Shown here piece by piece: positions 1 through 12,700 of a stretch of 64,000 nucleotides of DNA (its first letter is position 1; every line of letters starts with the position of its first letter). The notes below the pieces were generated by a model. That model searched no databases and was not told the DNA's origin. It saw only the letters and a list, made by a program, of their open reading frames with translations. The stretch is from Serinus canaria (lineage: Eukaryota > Chordata > Aves > Passeriformes > Fringillidae), in the NCBI RefSeq assembly GCF_022539315.1, contig NC_066321.1:6383824-6447823 (forward strand). The letters are read 5' to 3'. The translations under genes were made by a program, and so were the position numbers.

Positions 1-3000
1 TAGGAAAAAAATAGATTTCCTTGATGAATGGACAGAGATTTAAACACAAGCCACAGGATTCGCTCTGAAGAAGGGAAACATTTAAAGATTAAATGCAAAA
101 GAATCTGAAAGAATTTGCCATTGACTGGTGCTTTTTGCATGGTTGGACTTTGCTGCTGAGAGCAAGTGCAACTGAGACATCTCAAATTCCTTTTTTCCAT
201 GCTTTTCTGAAACTTTTGACCATGTGGGCTGAGCTTTTAACAGGATATGAATCTGCGTATCATAGCTCTGATTTATATTCTTGGATAGAGCTATTATTAA
301 GGTGTCATATGAACAGATGGGACATGAATGATGGAGCTCAGATTGGGTAACTACCAGTTGAGAGGAAATGACTAATTGAACTTCAGAGAACAAGAAGTCT
401 GTCTTCTTGCAGTCAAAATATGTGAAACAAAAATACATATTTGTCCCTTCAATGTAGCTGAAGATCTGTTTCTTCTGCTTTTGACAGCATGGAACCTTTA
501 TGTCCATGTTGGCAGCTTGTCTGACTGCAGTATGTAGAACATACTGAAGTTTGTTTTAAATAGAGGCTGCATATTTTTAAGATTATGTAAAGTATTGATT
601 TTAGCAGCTTAGTGCAACTAGCTATTAGATATCTTGTAAGTTCTGTGTGATGTGGGCTATAAAGATGGGAAAGTTCTTTACACTTCAAATCTAATTGTTG
701 TGACTATAAACTGGTGACATTTCATGATTTTCCTCCCCTCTATAAAGTGTTTTTCATTGCCCCAGAATCCAAAGAAAATAATTTGGATTTCTTATGTTTT
801 GTAACTACATTAGGCAGACATCTTTAGAGTTCTTACATTAAAACTGTGAAAGCTGCACAGATGAATGCTTTAAAATGCATTATGTCATAAAATAAATGGA
901 ATATCCTCCATTTCCACTTCCATTAACTCCTACCTGTATCATAAACTCAATCTTGTGTACCATGTTAAAATTTTGTCAAGTGTAAGTGTCAATAATGTTA
1001 ATTAGTTGGCATAAATTAGCAATTTAAAAACCATAGCACTTCAGGAATTTGAGTCTGAGCAGTGTGGATCCAAGCAGTGATTCATGTCACTAACTGTATA
1101 ATCACAGGGGACTTTACACATTCAGATGACTCTAACTGGAGCTTTAAAACCAATTTAGTGCACTTGATTGATTTCAATCTGTGATGTGTCTGGTCAAATT
1201 TTAAATGCTGAAAAATGGGTGGATTGCAAACACAGGAAGAAAATCCCAACTACTTATGACAAACCAATTTCATCATTGGGCAGGAGAAGAGAGTGAATAC
1301 TTACTAGCAAAATATCACCAGAAATACCCAGCTTTAAGCATAGGGGTGTTTCTGTGGCTCTGTTTCTATTGGTACTGCAGAAATGAGGAAGATAAAATTA
1401 TGTTGATCACTTGTAAGCTCTGTTTGCAGAGTTATTATGGTAAGTTATTATTGTTACTATTATGATGGCAGCTACTTTCATTTAGCAGCAACAAAATGAT
1501 GAGTTTCTATAAATATTTTAAAGTCATCAACTTTGTTGCTGCTACATAAGAAATTTAACTTAAGGTCATAATCAGTGGAAGTTAATAGACATGAAAACAG
1601 AAGATACTCTATAGCAGCAAAGATTTTATGAGTACATCCTGAAAATGAGTGCAAAAAGAAAAGCAGAACCATTTCTTATTTGTCATCAGATAAAGTCATC
1701 ATTGTTTAGGTGGCTACATTTCACTCTGATGAAGAAATCTAGCTTTATGGAAAACGTGTTCCTGTGGTTGGCATACTTTTAAAGTGGGTAGTTTTTTATT
1801 TGTTATTCAGTTTCTGATTGTCAGAGTAATTTGTAAATCACTCTGACATTCTTCATTTTTGCTTGTTATCCTCAAGGGAGGAAGGAGCATCCAAATAGTT
1901 CACCTATGCCAAAGAGTAGTGCAATAGGATCTTACCTAATCTCACATTTTCTTATTGTCTGAACTGGCATAGTTAACATTTCACTATTTATGCAATTCTA
2001 CTAAAATTTAAGTTGATTTGCTGAGAAATACAGTATTTGCAGCAGAAGTTGGCAAGGCATACTTGTATTCCTGTCCTCTTTACCACATTTTCTTGCTACC
2101 AGATGCAGCTTGGGTATTGCTATATTTGTACTTCAGCTCTGATATTTCTGTCATAAATAATCTTTATTGTTGAAGAAGGTCTGTGGTTTATTCTTGAGCT
2201 GTCTCTGCTCTGTAGCTCTTAGTTGTAGTCTTACTCATTTGCTGCATTTGTGTAAGGAGTACTACTGCAACAGTAGGTTATTGTGCATTCCAATTGATTT
2301 CAGGCCTCAAACTGTTTTTTAAAAACATGATTAATGTACTGAAAGCAGTTGGCCTCAAAGAATGCAAAAAAGAAAGACTTGTTTTGTAAACTTCACTTCA
2401 GGCAATTAACCATGAGTATGAATGGTAAAAAAAAAAAACAGTCTTTGAGCAAAAACTGACATTATTTTAAAATTAGAATTGTGTGTTAGTTGTCTGCAAG
2501 TAAATGCCTTTGCCCAGCTGCAAATCACAGACATTAAGGCCCCACAATCATGAGTTGCCACTAAAAATAATTGTCTTCCTGCCATTTTATTCCTTTGTAA
2601 ATCTGTGCAGACTTGGGGGCTTTGTTTTGTTATATTTTCTTCCTATGTTTTCTTCACTCCATCCCTAACAGCTGGGGAGGGGAAGTTGCAAAGCAATTGC
2701 AAATAGATAGTTTGTTTCTTATAAAAATGAAGTTGTATAAGAATTACTTTAGTAATACCTCAGTTGAAAGAAACTGCAGAAGTTAGTAGACACTGGAATT
2801 TATACTGGCAGGCAGTGAGCAAACAGCATTATACTGTGGTTCTGAGAATATCAAACATTTTATTTTTTTTGGCCAGCTGCACTAACTTCAGAGTAGCTAC
2901 CACTAAAAAAGCAGTTCTGTATTACTTGGAAAGATTTTTCTGGATCAAAATACAGAATGTTTATATCTTGTTGTGTTAAGTTTTGTTAAAGACATCAAGA

Positions 3001-3756
3001 CCTGGAAGATCTTTCCCATTTTTTCCTGGAAGGAGCACAATATTTGAGTTACATGGTGCAATGGGTACATGTAGAATCCCAGAATGGTAAAAATACCTTT
3101 AAGAAATTCATGTCAAAGATGGTATTTAATGTTTACAAAATGTAAATATGCTGAACAGAATTTAATATTTATAACTGGAGACTCGGAGTTGTCATTGTCT
3201 TTACACAGTCAATGGCATTGCCAAGTGACTCCAAATGGGCAAAAAATCAAATTCATATTCTAATACTTTAGCTAGTACAATTGGTGGGGGAGAGTGAGTG
3301 TCTGCTTCTATTTCAAAACAAATGTGACAGCTCAGGAAAGCACATTTTTAAAATCAATCTGAAGTACAAATAATCCTTAATCATGAAGCACAAAAGCATT
3401 GCTGTTTCTGAAAGACAAAAGAAAATTGAAGATATACTTGCCTTGGAAGTGTCTCTTATGATTACTATGAATCTATCCCTGGACTAAGCAGAAATTCAGT
3501 TTTGCAATTGCAAGTTCTGCAGTAATGCCAGCAAACTGAATAAATATTTTTAGAATAATTGTTGTACTTATTTTCAGTTCATACCAAATTCACTTTTTGT
3601 AGGTGATATCTGGAGAAATGAAGTCACCTTTTTTCCCTTCATTGGTTCTGTAATTCCAGAATTTTAATTTATAGTAAACAATTTGTAAGTATTGGTTTAT
3701 GTATTATATTTTGTATTGATTTCTGCTTTTCCTCCCCTTTTTTGTTTCTTATTTAG
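1..3756. other. Intron of ZRANB3 upstream of the microexon
   Basis: AT-rich sequence without a coding exon I can recognise. I looked for the preceding conserved segment (LLPFQ...GIIFALKR...GR) and did not find it, so the intron extends beyond the left edge. The only repeat noticed is a degraded CR1-like piece near 3072-3110. Confidence 0.7.
3072..3110 (-). repeat. Possible degraded CR1 3' end
   Basis: AGAATCCCAGAATGG followed by ACCTTTAAG resembles the reverse complement of a CR1 3' terminus. The middle is diverged, so this is tentative. Confidence 0.4.
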
Positions 3757-3775
3757 GTGTATGATTGCTGATGAG
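3757..3775 (+). CDS. ZRANB3: ZRANB3 window exon 1, 19-nt microexon
   Basis: Acceptor tttag, donor gtaagt. One base completes an Arg codon, then six codons read CMIADE, the residues before MGLGKT. It ends in phase 0. The DE of the Walker A signature is here and the P-loop itself is on the next exon. Confidence 0.9.
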
Positions 3776-6700
3776 GTAAGTGAAGTTCCTGTTCTTCTAA
3801 CACTGTCTTTTCTGGTGTTAATGCACTTTGTGCAGATGTGACATTTTTTGTTTGAGAGGTGTGGGCAGAAAGGCTGATTTGTGTGATAGTCAGCAAATAT
3901 CCTGAAAATACCTAAGTGAGGGAAAAATTGAAACCTGACATAAGTTTAGAAGAATCCTTGAGAAAACTTAAAAGGTTACTTTTAATTGTAGGTTAAATCT
4001 CCTGTACTGTTACATTTTAAAAACACTGACTCAGTTGATTTTTTTAAAAGTGCTTTATAATTGCATAGTGAGCTATTTTTAGTGCATTATTAGACATTCC
4101 TGGCCCAAAGAGATTTTTAACAGATATGGTTTCCAAAGATGAATTTTTTAAAGTGCTCTAATCAAGTAGTAATAGCAAAATTTGTTGTGTCCATGTTGTT
4201 AAAAAATATATGTTGTATTCCATATCAAGGAAATCTGAGTCCAACATTTCTTCCCCCAGATAAAACATTTTTCTAATAATATTCTTGAAGTATTGCCAGT
4301 ATAAAACCTTTCTGAAAAAGAGAATTGCTGTAGTCTCACAATTCTAATTTGGGTTTTCTTGACACACTAGGAGGGAGAGGGAGATGGATTATTGGGATTT
4401 AAGCATCTCCTCATACTATAAAAATCTCATTACATCTGGAGATAAACTATCCTGGCATAGAATGCAAAATATCTGGGAGCTGTGGAGAATACAAAAGTAT
4501 TCAGGGGAAGAGAAAAGGGAAGCTTGGGAAAAATCAAAATATCAGCAGTAGGCTTTTTTTTTATTAAAACAGTTTATTTCCTTCTTTGAACTAGAAAATG
4601 AGCTGTGCATAATTATGTTAGCAATAAAAAGTCCTAGAAGATACATTGATTCCAAAATAAAAGTTGTATATTTTATAATGACAATAGGTGTGGCACTGGA
4701 GGAAGTATTGTGCACTAGTGTGTATCCTGTGCTTTTTGTCCTATCTCTAAATAAGAAAATATTGCTAAAATTAAATATCAGTATTGTGAGCTTTTATGTA
4801 AAAAGAAATGGAGGAAAACTCAAGGTCAGAGAATTACTGTACATATCCCTGGGCTGTGTAACTATGTAAGGATTAAAATAAGATAAACCCAGTATTTTTT
4901 GAAAGGTGATCTATACATATGTTTCCATTTCTTCTCACAGTGGGGACAGACAAAATGTTTCCCCTAAAATTTCAGTGTCATCCATTTCCATGCTGGAGAA
5001 AGATGGGTTTATATTAAAACCCAAGACCATAATATTTTCTCCAGTTTTTCTAGTCTCTCACATTGTTGCCTACCTGCTGGTCTGCTCTGTGGGATCTGCA
5101 TCCAGCCCTGGGTGTGCTGATGATAAAGCCTTGCTTTTATTCCATATTCATTTCAACCCAGTGCCTGGATTATCACCAGGGCCTGCACAGCCTGAGTTAG
5201 GGACACAGCCATGGCAGCAAACTAAAAATGAATCTTATTTTGTTGGGTTTTGGGGTTTTTTTTAACTTGGAGTTATTTTCAGATGACCTAAGAACCACCG
5301 GTGACACAAGGGGAACTTGCAGGAAAATTTTAATGAAAACTTGGCAGTTTTGACTGAAAACTGAGTATCACAGTAGCTTTCCTATTATTTTCTTTCTATT
5401 AATAGTAGAAAAATTAATTGTTTTCTTTTGTACTTGGGAAAGCTCTTCATTACATCATTAAGTCACTTTTAGACTGAATACTGGAGGTGTAAGTTGTTTT
5501 ATGTCTCACTGCAGTGAGTAGTTAGATAGCAGCAAATCCACTCAAATGTCCCCTGTACTCCATGGAAAACCTGCCCAGAGCATTTTAAGGCTCATCTCTG
5601 CTTTGGTGTTTCACAGGAGTTGGGAATTATCTCTTGCCATGTGAACAAGCAGAGAAAATAACTGCATTCTTTGATAAAATTTTGGTGGGTGGGGGGAAGA
5701 AGTGTGTGATATTTTTTAAACAAAACCCTAAATTCTGACTCTTATAATCATCTGTTGCCATGGTTATTCACAGATGGGAGCATTCCCACCTTGGCAATAT
5801 GAAGTATGTACTTCCCTGTTAAATGTAGATCTTTTGAATCCTTCCCATGTGTGTATATCTGAATTCTCACTGTCTGGGCTTTCTCATCTGTGGTGCAGGC
5901 CAAGGAGAAACCATCAGCCCTGGTGAATCAGAGCAGAAGTTTCTTTTTGTTGACCCACTGGGTCAAACCCAGAGCTCTTCCCACAGGTCTCTGTTCCTCA
6001 CTTCCTATGCAATTGAGGATAAAGTTGTTGTAATTGTGAGAAGGCATCCTGTATTTTTCTTTTCTTTGCAGAGTCTTTTAAAAATGTTTTTAGTAGCTTC
6101 ACAGATTAAAGAGTTTGATTTTTTTAGTCTCTCCTGTTAAGACTCTGAACTGAAAATCTTCTGAGATTAATGGAAGTGCTGCTTCTGACTTCGATGAGCT
6201 CACCAGATATAACACATTATTAATGTATTAATACATTTAACTAGGAAAATCTTGTTTCATGAAAGATGATCTCTGGTAACAAAGTGATAATTAAATACAT
6301 GCTATATAAGCAGCTCTTTGACTGGGTTTTCTTTATTTGGTTCTGTCTTTGCAAAATCTTTTGGGCTCTTCTGAATGGAATATGCTTTCTGAGCAGACTT
6401 CTGGTTTTAATCTTGTTCTTTTCTTTTATTTTCATTTCCCAGATGGGGCTAGGAAAAACAATTCAAGCAATTGCCATTTCATATTACTATAAAAATGAAT
6501 GGCCTCTCCTAATTGTAGTGCCTTCCTCTCTGAGATACCCTTGGGTGGATGAGATGGAGAAGTGGATTCCAGAGCTCTCTCCAGATGACATTAGCATCAT
6601 TCAGAACAAAACTGATATTGGGTGAGTAGTTTGTTGTTCTTCTCTAGAAAGGCTTGCTTACCACTCCCTGCTCAAGCAGGGCTACCCTCTGGGCTATCAG

Positions 6701-9700
6701 AAACACCCTCTGGGCTATCAGCCACTCCTCCCAGTTGTCTCTTCTTGTATTATAGTAGTTACTCATTTTCTTTGAGGTTGAGGGATCTGCTTTTTGCAAA
6801 GTAGCAAATGCTTGTCTGCTGAAAATTAGATTACTTCAGTGTGTCTCAAATTGAACATACACAGTTATTTCTCAACTCTTATGAATTCATTAGCTTCTGT
6901 AGAACATTTTTGGAGAACTTCTGTTGTACATTACGAAATAAGGAAGTAATTACTGTTAGAATTCCATTTAGCGCACTGAGGAAATTTGTAAGTTCAAATA
7001 AGTAATCCCTAAATAACTGAAAAGGTCATCGTGCCCTACGCTTTCTATCTTTAGATTTAATAGCATGAATTCATCAGAGAGGCTATGGCTTGGGTGTTAT
7101 TAGAATAACTCTCCTATTACCCTGAATTGCAAGGGTGGTTTTTGTCTGCTTTACTGTAAATGACTTGGTTGATTTTATGCTAATGTTTAGATCTTGTTCT
7201 AAAACTTTGGTGTGAGGGAGACTGATCTTCATCTTTTCTGGGAATATCAGAGTGTGACTTGACTGCCAAGATGTGCTGCTTGGAACCTTCCTGGTAACCA
7301 CAGAAATCCAGCTGAAAATACATTTTGAAAGCTTCATCAAAGGGTAATTCCTACTGATAGTCAAAATTTAAATTCATCATAGGTACAGAGAAACTAAAAT
7401 TAGCTTTTTTTTTTTTAAAGGTATTTATCTGAAAGGCACTCAGTGCTTATAATGCTGGATGCATAAAGGGAAAATGTGGACTAGGCAAAATGATGGGAAA
7501 ATTAAATGGCAGTTGAAATTCTGTTCCTTTTAAGATTTTTTTTTTTAAAGGAGTACACCTTAGCTTATTATTACTTCCTAATATTCAAAACCAAGGAAAA
7601 ATGAAAACTTGGGTTTCTGTTAATTTAATTCCCAGGAGGCTTCCTAGCTATAAGTGAGGTTACTGTTGAACGAATTAATATTTTAACATTAGAAAGTGTT
7701 TCATGCGTTCGTAAGAAAATGCAAAAATACAGCTGCCAAATTTGGTTTAGCATTTTGTTAAATTCTGCTTCCATATGTTAAGCTTTGATTTCTCTCAGTT
7801 TAATACTTTGCTTTTCTTCAAAACTTCCAAGTTTATTGCTTGTGTTAACTTCTTGATTAAAACAGGTTAAAATAAACTTAGGCATCAGTTGAGGTTTGTA
7901 ATTTCTGGCCAAATTTGAAAATGAAAGTTTCTTGAATAAATTGGTTATTTATTTACCAAAACAAATAAGTTTATTTGTGATTTTTTTAATGTCCCCTTCA
8001 GAAAGGGTAAGGGAAATTCATGCTTTCCTGGTTGCTACATTTATCTGTACAGTGACAGCCAGAGTCTGCAGTGCCCATAGGCCCAGTGCTCAAACCCTCA
8101 AACCACTGCACTTCGATATCCAGGAGCATGAATGTGTAGCTGCATTTTCTTTCTCTTAAGAGGAAGCTGCATACTTTCTGTATGCATTTATTTTCTGTAA
8201 GCTCTGTAGCTGCACACTTTCCTCCTCTTAAGTCCTCTAGCAAATTTCAGCTTGTTTGGTTTCTTGATCTCTTGTACTGAAGAACAAACAGAAATGATGC
8301 CAGCAGGGCAGTGGTGTCTGGCAGATGGGTGGACCAGCTATGACCCCATCCTGGTGGCTTGTGTGTCTAACAGCTTTGAGTTCCTGTGCTGCTCCTGAAG
8401 GGCCACAGTGCTCTCTAGTGATTTCAATATCAGTTCATGCCTTGGACCTGTATACATCTTGAAATTTGTTATAAAAAAGTTCATTTTCAATTAAATACTA
8501 TTTTAAAATCTTGTGCCATGTTGACTCCCTGCTTCCAGATTTTTTTGGTTTCTTCTTGTTCTCTTTGAGCAAAAAAGCTGGATAACAGCCCTGACAGGAA
8601 TGGTTTTTCCAGGTGGTGAGGTTCAGCCCAGTCTGTACTTTCACAGTGCCCAAATACTCAGGGACAGTCTGCTTAATCCTCTCAGGCTGCTGGTGAGGGG
8701 ACTCTTGTACCCAGAGCAGTAGAAAGCTTGCACAGAGACATTATTACTTCAGGTGTTTGGGTGCTAATTAAGATCATGGTTTGTTTGAAAAAACCACAGT
8801 TTTTCCACTGCCCCGGGAAAACAGCCCAGGGTGAAGCAATGCATCCAGATAAATGAAATTCCTTTGGAATGCAAGGTGTGTCTTCTGAAAATGGTTATGA
8901 AATGTGTGTGGTTGAGAAGTGTGAGATGTTTTAAACACCAAAAGCTGTTGTTGTTAGCCTGACAGCCCGTGTGTCAATCAATCCAAAAGGAGACACACAT
9001 ACCTCATGAGATTAGTTTTTTATAATCTCTCTGCTATATTAATTGTCCTACAATAAAAATTTACTAAGAAAACTTGTTTATTTTCTCTTTCAGGGGAATA
9101 TCAACGAGCAAAGTAACAATTCTGGGGTATGGGCTGTTAACATCTGATGCACAGACCTTGGTAGACACTTTGTACAGGCAGAAGTTTAAGGTGGTTGTGA
9201 TTGATGAGTCACACTATATGAAATCCAGAAATGCCACCCGTAGCAAGATTTTACTGCCAATTGTTCAGAAAGCTCTCAGAGCTGTTCTCCTTACTGGAAC
9301 TCCTGCTCTAGGAAGACCTGAAGAGGTATTTGACTTGTGTTTTATTTGTTTTAGGTTTGGTTTGGTTTTTTTTAATGATAGTATCAGTAATAAATGTTCA
9401 GTTTTGTAGTTTCCTTGAATATATTCAATTACATGCATTATGACATCAAAAGCTGCACTGGCTGCGTCAGGAAGGACAGGTATAAGAAACTAAACCAGTT
9501 TTGTTTTGAGTTGATTTACAAACTTGTTTCAAGCTTGTGTACAGGTGAATTGAGACAGTGTTTCTTGTAAAAAATTAATCTTGCGTGTAACAGACTGATA
9601 GTGGGGTGAAATAAAAACTAAAGAGCCTGACCAGAGAACTGCTTGTTTCTCCTGGGTAGGGGAGTCTTTGGTGGACAAGATCTTGTAATACATCTTCTAC

Positions 9701-12700
9701 TTCATCGTCTGATAAAGAAAGCCCTTAGTTTCACTGGTCTTTTGGATATTGCTAATGTTCAATTCAATGGAAAAAAATTACAGGCTGTGCTTGTTACAAA
9801 TCTAGAGTGACAAATTTTCCTTTGAAGGAAGTTTAGCTTATGGAATTAGGGAAGAGCAGAGAGGTAACAAAAACCCTCTTGGGTTTTATACTGAACCCAA
9901 GACAGCTGCCTTTATTTATCAAATGTAGGGGAAAAATGGAATATAAGAGCTGATTTTTGAGGGAACTTATAGGCGTTAAATAAATAATATTTTATGCTTC
10001 AGAATTCCTTACTATGTAAATAGAATTTATGCCAAGACACTTTATTAATTTAATTTGTTCAAAGACTTCATAACTTGAGGAAGATATCTATGGTATGGAA
10101 AAGAGCGTGGTATATCATGAGTACTTACCTAAAAATTTAATATGAATATTTATGTTTGTGGGTATGGATAATTATTAAAACTTCCTGTACAATGACATTG
10201 CAACCAGCCCTGGATGAAGAATTGAAGTTGGAAAGTGTTCTGCCTTTATATAGTACATGGATACTGAGACCAGTATCATTGTTAAAGGTCTTTACAGGAA
10301 ATTCCAGGTAACCTGTCCTTGCCCACAACAATGGGATCAAAATTCATGACCAAATGGAAAACAATTTGAGATATTTTTTAGTGATACTGATGTTCTTCAG
10401 TGGCTTACAAGGCAGAGTATAAAAAGCATTAAATGTCTTTAATCAGTTCTGTGTCATAAGCAGAATCTTTGTATAAAGTCTTTAAATGTATAGAAAATGA
10501 TCTCAGAAGGCAGGAAGCTTTGACAGTATAACAGCTTGTAAAGCAGGATTCCTCCTGGTTAAGGTCATCTAAACTAGGCTTTGCCTCCTGCTGTTCAGCA
10601 GAGAAAAAAATGTGAAAGTTCTGGTCTGCACTGATATTGTCCATTTTCTGAAGTAAAACTTAAGAATTGGGTAGGTTTTTCATTTTAGGAGGCAGACCAC
10701 TCATGCAATACCTGCAGTGAAGCTTTGCAGAAGCCCATGTACTTGGCAAATGATAAAAACTGTATTTAAAGAATAACTTCATCTCATCCACGTTTTCTTG
10801 TTGAATGTGAATCTTTTCCGAGCTGTCAGTGCTGTTACAGTGGTCTGGATGCTCTGTTCTTTGAGGGCCTCCCACAGCTGTCCTCTCTGAAGCCTCCTGT
10901 ATCCTGTGGAATTTCTTTTGCATGCAGGCTAAGCTGTGTGGGTTTTGTGCAAATATTAAATGTAAACTTAGCACAACCACGTATTGATTATTTCTGATTA
11001 GTCTTCCATTCACAGGCCAGTTTAAATTTTTCACTGTTGCTGTTTTATTTTTTATACAGCTCTTCATGCAGATTGAGGCACTCTTTCCAAGAAGGTTTGG
11101 AACTTGGAATGAATATGCTAAAAAATACTGTGATGCTCGTGTCAGGTATTACTGCCCTTGCTTATTTACATTCTTATTTACATTTACATGAGCATCTTTG
11201 GTTTTTCTTGTCATGCCAAGTGAGAGAATCAGTAGTTAGCACCTTTACTGCTCGATCACACCATCTTGCTTTGAAACCCAGGGGTCAGCAGCCATCTCCT
11301 CCATCAAAGAGCATTGGGAAAAGGATGACACTGATTAAATTAATTATTTAATGCTGTTAAAGTTTGAAATAAAGTTGAAGCATTCTGTTAAGTAAAATTG
11401 TTTATACATTTACTCTTGCTAGTAGGAGCTGTGGAGGTTTTACCTTCAGAACTGGTGTTTTTGATTCTCAATCTTAAGCTCAGGTCATGTAATAATTTAT
11501 AACTCTCTTTATTATGGGATCCAGGTTTTATGTGACCTCGCCACATTTGGGCGGGAAAAAAAGTCCAATACTTGTCTCTATATTTGTCTCTATATTTCAC
11601 AGGCTGACTGTCTTACCTAAAAATTTCATATCTGCAAATTTGCATGTATTCAGAATAACAGATTTTTGTCAGCTAAATTGGCTAGCATTTAGATTTAATT
11701 TTTTACAATAATAATTACATGGTTTCATATTCATAAAACTTGTTTTTTTCCTTCCATCATATCCACTTTATCATTATTTATCTTCAAATAACATCAGAAG
11801 ATCACTGTCTAATTTTCAGACAGAAATGCTATTTTTTCCACGGTGTTTTGACTGAATGCATCTGTAATTTTCACACCACAAGTGTGCGTGGGTACAGCAT
11901 GGTTTGCTACTCAATCATAGATGATTATCTTATTTTTGGAATACCATAAATGTAATAAAAATCAAGTTCAGGGTTTGGCAAGCTTTCAGTGAATAACTTT
12001 TTCTTCATGACTTGGCTGGAAGAAAACATCCTGTGGTAATAAACTTGATAGGATTATTTTATGCAGCACTTCCTGTGAAAATTTGGGTGGTTTTTCCTTA
12101 GGTGTCCATAGACACCTGTTTTAAAGATGAACTCCAAACTATTTCTGTGAGGTTTAGCCTGCCATTTCTGTCTTACCCTGATGCTGAGGGTGGAGGAAGG
12201 AAGCCTTTATAAGGACACCTATATAAATAGACCAAGGAGGGGATATGAGCAAAAGATGCTGCTGTCTTCCATCTGTGCCTTTCCCACTTCACCAGTGCAG
12301 AAGCGACTCTCTCAGCCCCTTTCCCAAATGATTATATTCAGCTAATTCAGCTAATTAGAACACTGTTGATAAAGTTAATAAGGCTTGAAAATTCCTAAAT
12401 TATTGTGGGGGTTTTGTAGCTGTTTGTTTGTCTTTTAATAAAAATTACATGCTTTTAACACACTCCTAGATCTGGAAAATGCTATCTGGGCTTTTCTCCA
12501 AATCTGTCATGTTCATTATTTTATTGTCTCCCAGTGATGCTGACAGAGAAAAGCTGTTGTTCCTGCTGCAGCACTTCCTCAAAACCAGCAAAGCAAAGAA
12601 AGAATAAGGAAGATTGAGTTAATAAATTTGTTCTCTTTTCAGCCTTTAGCTTCCTAATGTTAGACCTTCTTCCTCTATTTAACTTTTAAAGATGATAGCT

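Noticed and set aside
1435..1446. Donor-like GGTAAGTTA after a cag in the first intron
   Set aside because: The implied exon would be about ten bases and does not encode the residues that must precede the microexon.
4906..5265. 119-codon ORF in a ZRANB3 intron
   Set aside because: No similarity to anything I know, no flanking splice signals or Kozak support; consistent with chance.
10660..11067. 135-codon minus-strand ORF beside ZRANB3 window exon 4
   Set aside because: Intronic, touching the acceptor zone of a real exon on the other strand, no domain.
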